From: Hydrocarboniclastica marina
GTDB taxonomy: Bacteria > Pseudomonadota > Gammaproteobacteria > Pseudomonadales > Oleiphilaceae
Assembly (NCBI RefSeq): GCF_004851605.1
Contig: NZ_CP031093.1
Location: forward strand, 2,170,001-2,234,000
Direction of reading: 5' to 3'
Length of the DNA: 64,000 bases
The position numbers and the translations under genes were made by a program. Positions 58,550 through 64,000 of this stretch are shown piece by piece. The notes below the pieces were generated by a model. It was not told the origin of the DNA and did not search any database. It worked only from the letters and a program-made list of their open reading frames with translations. Position 1 is the stretch's first letter, and the number at the start of each line of letters is the position of its first letter.

Positions 58550-60439
58550 TCAGTCCTGCCGGGCAAGATGTTTTGGAATGACCGCGCCTGAAAGGCGAGG
58601 GAGCGTGGGATCCAGCTCGCTGTTCAGACGTATGAGCGTGACCGTGCCCGGGATGCCGTCGGGGATCAGGCCGGCGCGGCGCTGGAACCAGGCCACCTGC
58701 TCCTCAAGTGAGACTTCGCCCGCGCCGTTGACTACAGCATCAGGCAGACGGTATTTACCACGGACGGTTGCAAGACTCTGTTGCAGCCAGGTCTCTTTGC
58801 TAATCGCATTGTCGCCCGGCTCAAGTTCATAAGGCGGCAGTTTCCAGACGACGGAATAATCGCCCAGCCAGTACCGGTCAACCTGTGCTCTGGGTAAGAC
58901 GTGTTCTGTTCCGTCGAGAGCGATACGCGCCCGCTCCTCATCCAATCCCAGGAGCGCGACATGAAAGGGCTCGCCCACCGCGTTGTGCAGGCGCAGAACC
59001 GCTGGACGGTCCAGTTGCTCCAGACTGCGCCAGTTGCCCTGCCGGTGCAGACAACGCAGTCCATGCGCCTGCGCATACCCGCAGGCAGAGCCAAACCCAT
59101 CCTCACCATAGGTAAGATTCCAAGCCTGGAACAGCGATCTGTACGCAGGCCCAGTGTTGTCACGCCCAGCAACCCACTGGCCCAGCAACTGATCGCCGGA
59201 GGGGCCGGACTGCTCAGGATCTGCAATTTCGAGGGAATCAGACTCTGGGACCATGTTTCCCCGTGTTTCTGGATCGTTTCCCCGTGCTCCTGGATCGTTT
59301 CCCCGTGTTTCTGGACCGTTTCCCTGTGCTTCTGGATCGCCCTGGTTGGCCGGGTTTTCGTCCACATCTGAATCTGAACCTGAAATGCTGTCGGCCAGAG
59401 TCTGCTCAACCGTGTCCTCCGTATCCGGCGACTGGATTTCGGCCCCGGTTTCGGGCGCCGGTATTTCTGCAGGCGCGCTCTGCTGGACGACAGCAGCACT
59501 GCCGGTGGGACGCAGAAAATCCAGCGTACTCAATGCCCAGGTCAAAGCAACGATCGCGACTACAGATGCGACCATACTGGCCATTACTAACTGGCGTGGG
59601 CCAAGACTGCCGAAGGCGAATCCGGTGGCACCGCTGCGACCGAGGACTTCCCCCGCCGCCTTACGAATAACTGCCGAGTCTACGACACCGCTGTTCTGAC
59701 TGTAGGCTCCCAGCAGAGCCCGGTCGGCGATGAGGTTTATTAGCCGGGGGATACCGTTACTGAGGCGATAAAGCGTCTTCAGGGCGGCTGGGCTAAAGAT
59801 GAGGTGCCGTCCGCCCGCGACGGAAAGCCGATAGCGAATGTACGAAGACAGCTCTTGGCGATCCAGAGCGTTCAGGTGATAGCGGGCGGTTATGCGTTGG
59901 GCCAGCTGCCGCAATTCCCGTTGGTCGAGCATCTCCTGCAGTTCGGGCTGGCCCAGAAGTACAATCTGCAGCAGCTTTTTCTCGCCCGTTTCGAGGTTGG
60001 TCAGGAGCCTGAGCTGCTCAAGCACATCCGGCGTCAGGTTCTGCGCCTCGTCAATGACGAGGACTGTATGGCGGCCCTGAGCATGGCTGGCCAGCAAGTG
60101 ACTGTTGATGACATCAATCAGCCTTTTAATCGATGCGCCCGCGGGATACCTGAGGGCCAGTTCATCACAAATGCTGGCCAGCAGCTCGCGCGCCGAGAGC
60201 TTGGGGTTCAGGACGAGGGCGACATCAACATGCTCGGGTACGCTGTCGAGGAAACAGCGACAGACTGTCGTTTTCCCGGTGCCAACTTCCCCGGTGATAA
60301 CGATGAAACCGCCCTGCCCCTGTACCCCATACATAAGGTGAGCAAGTGCCTCCTTATGGCGCTCGCTCAGATAGAGATAGCGGGGATCAGGCGCAATCGA
60401 GAAAGGTGCTTCCCGCAGGCCGAAGAAGTCGTTATACAT
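58550..60439 (-). CDS. gspA: GspA/ExeA-type AAA+ ATPase with peptidoglycan-binding domain
   Basis: The 629 aa protein has an N-terminal AAA ATPase (MYNDFFGLREAPFSIAPDP, Walker A TGEVGTGKTT at 49-58, Walker B LVIDEAQNL near 130) and a membrane segment near 300 (VASVVAIVALTWALSTLDFL). A linker holds a seven-residue repeat (GNDPETR type, about 365-395). A periplasmic region with the GSACGYAQAHGLRCL and HVALLGLDEERARI stretches usual in ExeA follows. The C-terminal peptidoglycan-binding module is SLEEQVAWFQRRAGLIPDG. It starts at ATG; a TTG 9 nt upstream is possible. It forms an operon with gspB. Confidence 0.91.
   Translation of the reverse strand: MYNDFFGLREAPFSIAPDPRYLYLSERHKEALAHLMYGVQGQGGFIVITGEVGTGKTTVCRCFLDSVPEHVDVALVLNPKLSARELLASICDELALRYPAGASIKRLIDVINSHLLASHAQGRHTVLVIDEAQNLTPDVLEQLRLLTNLETGEKKLLQIVLLGQPELQEMLDQRELRQLAQRITARYHLNALDRQELSSYIRYRLSVAGGRHLIFSPAALKTLYRLSNGIPRLINLIADRALLGAYSQNSGVVDSAVIRKAAGEVLGRSGATGFAFGSLGPRQLVMASMVASVVAIVALTWALSTLDFLRPTGSAAVVQQSAPAEIPAPETGAEIQSPDTEDTVEQTLADSISGSDSDVDENPANQGDPEAQGNGPETRGNDPGARGNDPETRGNMVPESDSLEIADPEQSGPSGDQLLGQWVAGRDNTGPAYRSLFQAWNLTYGEDGFGSACGYAQAHGLRCLHRQGNWRSLEQLDRPAVLRLHNAVGEPFHVALLGLDEERARIALDGTEHVLPRAQVDRYWLGDYSVVWKLPPYELEPGDNAISKETWLQQSLATVRGKYRLPDAVVNGAGEVSLEEQVAWFQRRAGLIPDGIPGTVTLIRLNSELDPTLPRLSGAVIPKHLARQD
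59255..59338 (-). repeat. 21-bp in-frame tandem repeat in gspA
   Basis: Four adjacent copies of a 21-bp unit (GTTTCCCCGTGTTTCTGGAT and one more base on the plus strand) with one to three substitutions each. They encode a Gly-Asn-Asp-Pro-Glu-Thr-Arg-like heptad in the periplasmic linker. Copy-number change would not shift the frame. Confidence 0.93.
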
Positions 60440-60690
60440 GGGGTTCAAATAAACACCGGAAAAAAAACATGATAGGGTCCGGGACGCGCTCTGTCATCCG
60501 GCGCATGGGCAACATGCCGCGGCAACAGGTCGAGCGCCCGTGTACTTGTCTATTAACTCCGAGGCTCGTGCCCCGGCGGGTTGACTCGTTAGTCTTTCAT
60601 CGCTGCCGCTGACCCGTATACCGCTTCGGGTAAACGGAACAAGCTTGCGCTGGTCAGCCGTCCGCGCTGGAGCCTGACCCACCTGTCCCG

Positions 60691-62154
60691 TTAAGCGATT
60701 ACCCGAATCTCCGCGCGCCGATGGTTGGCCTGCTTGCGAAGACGGGCGATACAGCGCTCCATCGTCTGGGAAATTTTGGTATGGCTGCGAATCTGTGAAA
60801 TATGGGGCCACGTCGCCCGTTCGCCTTCAAGCATCATTTGCCGGACAAATTCAGGTGTCGGGTTGGACATCATACGCCGGTAGTGCTGAAGACTGTAACG
60901 GGGCGCAAATGTGACGTCGCCATAGTAACGTTGGGCCATAATCGTATACACCTGACCGGAGATCTGGCGCAAAAGTTCCGGCTGTACACGCTTCCGCAGG
61001 AAGTCGAACGCGCCCTTGCCATGAAACATCAGCTCGCTTTTCACCGCCTGTAAAGGCAAGCCCAGCAGTCCGGTTTTTTCATCCCTGTTCTTCAGCTTGA
61101 GGAACGGTACCACATGGGGATTGGTCTGACTGACCATCGTGAAGTTGATGTTGTAGAGATGCTTGAGACGTTCGATAGGCAGGTCGCTGACCACAGATCC
61201 ATCAACAAACCGCAATCTCGGCATATAGGGGCACACTTCGCCGTTGACGTCCTTGGTCATCAGAGTGACGGGCGGAAATATGGCCGGCACCGCAGCTGAG
61301 GCCAGGGCTGCACTCCACACCAACAGATAGGGCGAGGTGTAACCGCTCAGGAGCCGCTCTTTCTGGTGCTGATGAACGGGAGACACGCTGATATTGATCG
61401 ACCTTCCCGTGCGCTCATACGCTTCCTCAAACGTGTGCTCACCGATGTTGGAACGCAGGCACCGCTCCAACTGGGATTGGTCCATGAAGCCCTTCCCCTT
61501 GAGCCCACTCAGAATGCCCAGCCATCGCCAGGCGTCGAGATTGTGGCTGTCGGGATCCAGCATCGCCGGGATTTCAGCGTCAGTGTGAGTGCCGAGCATG
61601 GCCGCCATGATAGCCCCGGCACTGGAGCCAGCCACGACCTGTGGCAACAGGCCGCGCTCCCACAGCGCTTTGATCACCCCCAGGTGGAACAGGCCAAGCG
61701 TTGCGCCTCCGCTCAGAAGCAGCGCCGGGCGCCCAAAGCTGAGCAGGGTATCCTTGAAGAAAGACAGCTTCTCCGCGTTCGGAAGCCCTTCCACCTGAGT
61801 GTCACAAAGCACATTCAGGGACTCGCAAACCTGATTGACATACTCTTCAATCAGGTGCTTTGTGCCTACGTAGCTGTGCTGGTAAAGGCGCGGGTCGCCC
61901 ATATTGCCCAGGTCATGGTGCAGGCCTTCGCGCAAGGCGCGTTGCAGCGTCCTGTAGTCATGCTGGTGATGGCATTCCCGAAGCTGGCGAAGCCTGTGGT
62001 AGATCATCTCGTAGTTGTAGATATCTGAAACGAACGTCTCTTTCCACTCGAAGTTACCCTGCAGGTAGTCAAGCTCGAGCGCGGCCGCTTTCCAGACCTC
62101 GTAGTTTGGCGCTTCGGCCATCATCTTGCTGAATTTCTTTATTCGACTGTCCAT
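60691..62154 (-). CDS. DUF3336-patatin family lipase
   Basis: The 487 aa protein has an N-terminal DUF3336-type region (about 1-150: SKMMAEAPNYEVWKAAALEL, HHDLGNMGDPRLYQHSYVGT) followed by a patatin domain. The oxyanion loop is LLSGGATLGLFHLGVIKAL, the nucleophile VAGSSAGAIMAAM near residue 178, and the catalytic Asp in RFVDGSVVSDLP near 318. This is the architecture of triacylglycerol lipase-like patatins, also common in bacteria. No signal peptide. It may act in lipid or storage-ester turnover (inference; Marinobacter relatives accumulate wax esters). A -10-like TATACT lies about 170 bp upstream. Confidence 0.9.
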   Translation of the reverse strand: MDSRIKKFSKMMAEAPNYEVWKAAALELDYLQGNFEWKETFVSDIYNYEMIYHRLRQLRECHHQHDYRTLQRALREGLHHDLGNMGDPRLYQHSYVGTKHLIEEYVNQVCESLNVLCDTQVEGLPNAEKLSFFKDTLLSFGRPALLLSGGATLGLFHLGVIKALWERGLLPQVVAGSSAGAIMAAMLGTHTDAEIPAMLDPDSHNLDAWRWLGILSGLKGKGFMDQSQLERCLRSNIGEHTFEEAYERTGRSINISVSPVHQHQKERLLSGYTSPYLLVWSAALASAAVPAIFPPVTLMTKDVNGEVCPYMPRLRFVDGSVVSDLPIERLKHLYNINFTMVSQTNPHVVPFLKLKNRDEKTGLLGLPLQAVKSELMFHGKGAFDFLRKRVQPELLRQISGQVYTIMAQRYYGDVTFAPRYSLQHYRRMMSNPTPEFVRQMMLEGERATWPHISQIRSHTKISQTMERCIARLRKQANHRRAEIRVIA

Positions 62155-62379
62155 GCGGGTCTCGACCTGATCTGGCTCGTGACTGCCCGTATTTCCCCAT
62201 GCCTATCAAGCAGGCGCTGGACAAACTCCGGGACGGTTCGGGCACAAGACGCAGCATAAAGCGTATACGGCCTGCTGTGAATGACGCATACCCCTGCGCT
62301 GTGCCCCTTTTAGTTACTGCAGTATAGTCTAATCACGCATTTACCGGTCGAACCCAGGCTTCAGCGGATGCTGTGAAGC

Positions 62380-63174
62380 TCAGAAGTCCTCAAGAAGATC
62401 GTCATCACTCGCGAACGGATCGCTGACCTGACCGTCCTTTACCTGATACTCCCGCCGCTGCAGGTAGGCGTTTCGAATTGCCCGGTAACGGTCTTCGCCT
62501 ATCAGGGCTTGTTCTGCCGGGATAAGTTGGGCACGCATGTCGATACCGCGTAATGCAAGCAGCGCATACACTTCCGGCGATTCAACGAGGTGGTAGCCAG
62601 AGGGCAATTGACTGTCGGTAATGAACCGGCTGCTGTCTCGGACAGTGTTCGGTCCCAGCAGGGGCAATACGACATACGGCCCGCTATCTACGCCCCAATA
62701 GCCAAGGGTCTGGCCAAAATCTTCACGCTTCTGGGGCAACCCGAAGCCCGTCGCAACGTCGAACAGCCCGACGACCCCAAACGTTGTGTTGAAAACCAGG
62801 CGCCCCGAGGTAATCAGCGAATCCTCTGCCTTAAGCTGCAACAGGTTGTTGAACAGGTTGATGGGCTCTTCAAGATTACTGAAAAAGTTGGAGACCCCTT
62901 TGCGCGCGAAGCCGGGAATGTAGTCGAGGTAAGCTTGTGCGACAGGTTTCAAGGTATAGCGATCGACGACATCATTGAATTCAAAAATGGCCCGGTTAAA
63001 GCCTTCCCAGGGGTCGGCCGCACCGTATCCCGGCCGAATAGGCTCATAAAGCGACTGGAACTGCGTGCCACCGCCGGGCGCCGGGGCTTGGGCTTGGGCG
63101 AGGACCGCCGTCGGCAGAGCGCCTAACAGCAACAGAAGAGCATGCAACGCTGTCGAGCGCGTAGTTGAGTTCAT
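62380..63174 (-). CDS. mlaA: MlaA (VacJ) phospholipid-asymmetry protein
   Basis: Outer-membrane component of the Mla system that removes misplaced phospholipids from the outer leaflet. The 264 aa protein has family blocks DPWEGFNRAIFEFNDVVDRY, YLDYIPGFARKGVSNFFSNL, EPINLFNNLLQ and GYWGVDSGPYVVLPLLGP. The signal peptide (LHALLLLLGALPTAVLAQA) has no lipobox cysteine, so unlike E. coli MlaA this protein is predicted not to be lipidated. An in-frame TTG 33 nt upstream is less likely as the start. Confidence 0.92.
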   Translation of the reverse strand: MNSTTRSTALHALLLLLGALPTAVLAQAQAPAPGGGTQFQSLYEPIRPGYGAADPWEGFNRAIFEFNDVVDRYTLKPVAQAYLDYIPGFARKGVSNFFSNLEEPINLFNNLLQLKAEDSLITSGRLVFNTTFGVVGLFDVATGFGLPQKREDFGQTLGYWGVDSGPYVVLPLLGPNTVRDSSRFITDSQLPSGYHLVESPEVYALLALRGIDMRAQLIPAEQALIGEDRYRAIRNAYLQRREYQVKDGQVSDPFASDDDLLEDF

Positions 63175-63268
63175 AGGTAACCATCTGATCAGTGTGCGGG
63201 GCGGCAAAGCCAGCCCCGACCTTTGGGCGTTTGTTTTTGGAATTTTTAGCGGGCAGATGAAGAATGAT

Positions 63269-64000
63269 CTAGCGCTTGCGTATGATCACACTGCCGATTG
63301 AATAACCTGCACCGAACGAACAGATCACTCCAAGTTCTTCCGGTGCAAAGTCATCTTTGTGCTGATGGAATGCGATAATAGAACCTGCTGAGCTGGTGTT
63401 GGCGTACTCATCAAGGATGACTGGCGCCTCTTCAAGCGTTGCGTCGCGGCCGAGTACCCGGCGCGCAATCAGCTGATTCATATTCAGATTGGCCTGGTGG
63501 AGCCACATCCGCTTGATGTTATCAGGCTTGAGGTCAAGTTGGTCCAGGTGCGCCAGGATCAGCTCAGCGACCATGGGCGAGACTTCCTTGAACACTTTTC
63601 GCCCCTGCTGGACAAACAGCTTCTCTCCTGCGACCACCGGATTCTGGACGTTTTCAACGGTACTTTCTTCGCTACGGTTAAGAAAACCGGCGTTATTACG
63701 AATATTGTTGGAGAAGCGCGTCTTCAGCTTCATCCCCATTATGTCAAAGCCAACGCCCGGATTGACCCTGTCGCTACGCTCGACCACAACTGCAGTACAG
63801 GCATCGCCGAAGATAAAGTGGCTGTCGCGGTCGCGAAAATTGAGATGGCCGGAGCATATTTCGGGACTGATTACGAGAACGACGTTTGCCTGCCCGGTCT
63901 CGATCGCATTGGTCGCCGCCTGGATCCCGAAGGTGGCTGAGCTACAGGCGACATTCATGTCGTAAGCAAAGCCGTCAATTCCCAAGGCGTCCTGAACCTC
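63269..64000 (-). CDS. 3-oxoacyl-ACP synthase III (FabH-like), C-terminal part
   Basis: Partial: the reading frame is open through the window edge, so the N-terminus is missing. Thiolase-fold condensing enzyme with the triad Cys in NVACSSATFG, His in WLHQANLNMNQ and Asn in YANTSSAGS, and the end ICSFGAGYSIGSVIIRKR. A loop of about 25 residues (RFSNNIRNNAGFLNRSEEST) is longer than in E. coli FabH and is typical of the longer (about 370 aa) KAS III variants. It initiates fatty acid synthesis or condenses a related acyl-CoA; the exact substrate cannot be told. It lies 94 bp after mlaA on the opposite coding order, same strand. Confidence 0.88.
   Translation of the reverse strand, partial: EVQDALGIDGFAYDMNVACSSATFGIQAATNAIETGQANVVLVISPEICSGHLNFRDRDSHFIFGDACTAVVVERSDRVNPGVGFDIMGMKLKTRFSNNIRNNAGFLNRSEESTVENVQNPVVAGEKLFVQQGRKVFKEVSPMVAELILAHLDQLDLKPDNIKRMWLHQANLNMNQLIARRVLGRDATLEEAPVILDEYANTSSAGSIIAFHQHKDDFAPEELGVICSFGAGYSIGSVIIRKR

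Noticed and set aside
58550-60439. Periplasmic region of GspA considered as an active C39-type peptidase
   Set aside because: The GSACGYAQAHGLRCL stretch is usual for ExeA-type proteins, and the full catalytic motif of C39 peptidases is not present.
60691-62154. Patatin considered as an ExoU-like secreted toxin
   Set aside because: The DUF3336 N-terminus and the absence of any secretion or chaperone gene nearby fit a housekeeping lipase better.

Overview
The window reads as a chromosomal segment of a gammaproteobacterium close to Marinobacter (family-level inference from protein character and gene order; no search was run). The GC content is moderately high, essentially all sequence is housekeeping-type coding DNA, and the gene order leuC-leuD-leuB-asd-fimV-truA-trpF-trpB-trpA-accD-folC-dedD-cvpA-purF-metZ follows the layout known from Pseudomonas and its marine relatives. 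ThrH, MetZ, a short CysH of the APS-reductase type and a PilZ/FimV twitching set point the same way.

Left part (1-25.6 kb), nearly all on the minus strand: lolA-rarA-serS-cobA as a tight operon, ftsK, then the long biosynthetic block from leuC down to metZ. It covers leucine, lysine/threonine/methionine (asd, metZ), tryptophan, fatty acid (accD), folate (folC) and purine (purF) synthesis, plus envelope and division genes (fimV, the SPOR protein, cvpA). A divergent LysR gene faces leuC.

Middle part (26.7-37.7 kb): aroC-prmB, a patatin-type esterase, a DUF4892 protein, an alpha/beta hydrolase, pilZ, holB, and a TgpA-type membrane transglutaminase with its DUF58 partner. A small exported protein of unknown function is divergent from the DUF58 gene.

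Accessory-looking part (38.2-45.4 kb): a MarR-type regulator, then five tandem paralogues of a secreted protein family carrying the MGDVTGQAGVTIDLSA signature (DUF6160/FilA-like by my recognition). Each has its own ribosome-binding site and terminator hairpin. A further small exported protein follows. This looks like an expanded surface-protein locus.

Right part (45.5-64 kb): pabB, thrH, cysH, a gene-free 1.3 kb stretch with four copies of a structured repeat, cysB, a TauE/SafE permease, a MalT-type LuxR regulator, a gene-free 0.66 kb stretch with a perfect CRP/Vfr-type palindrome and an orphan terminator (possible small RNA), dinG, gspB-gspA, a DUF3336 patatin, mlaA and the C-terminal part of a FabH-like synthase cut by the window edge.

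The three most unusual things are the four-copy repeat at 48.7-49.8 kb, whose predicted stems show compensatory changes; the five-gene secreted paralogue array; and the CRP-site/orphan-terminator interval. Short tandem repeats of 6-21 bp period are also strikingly frequent, especially from 49.8 to 59.3 kb.
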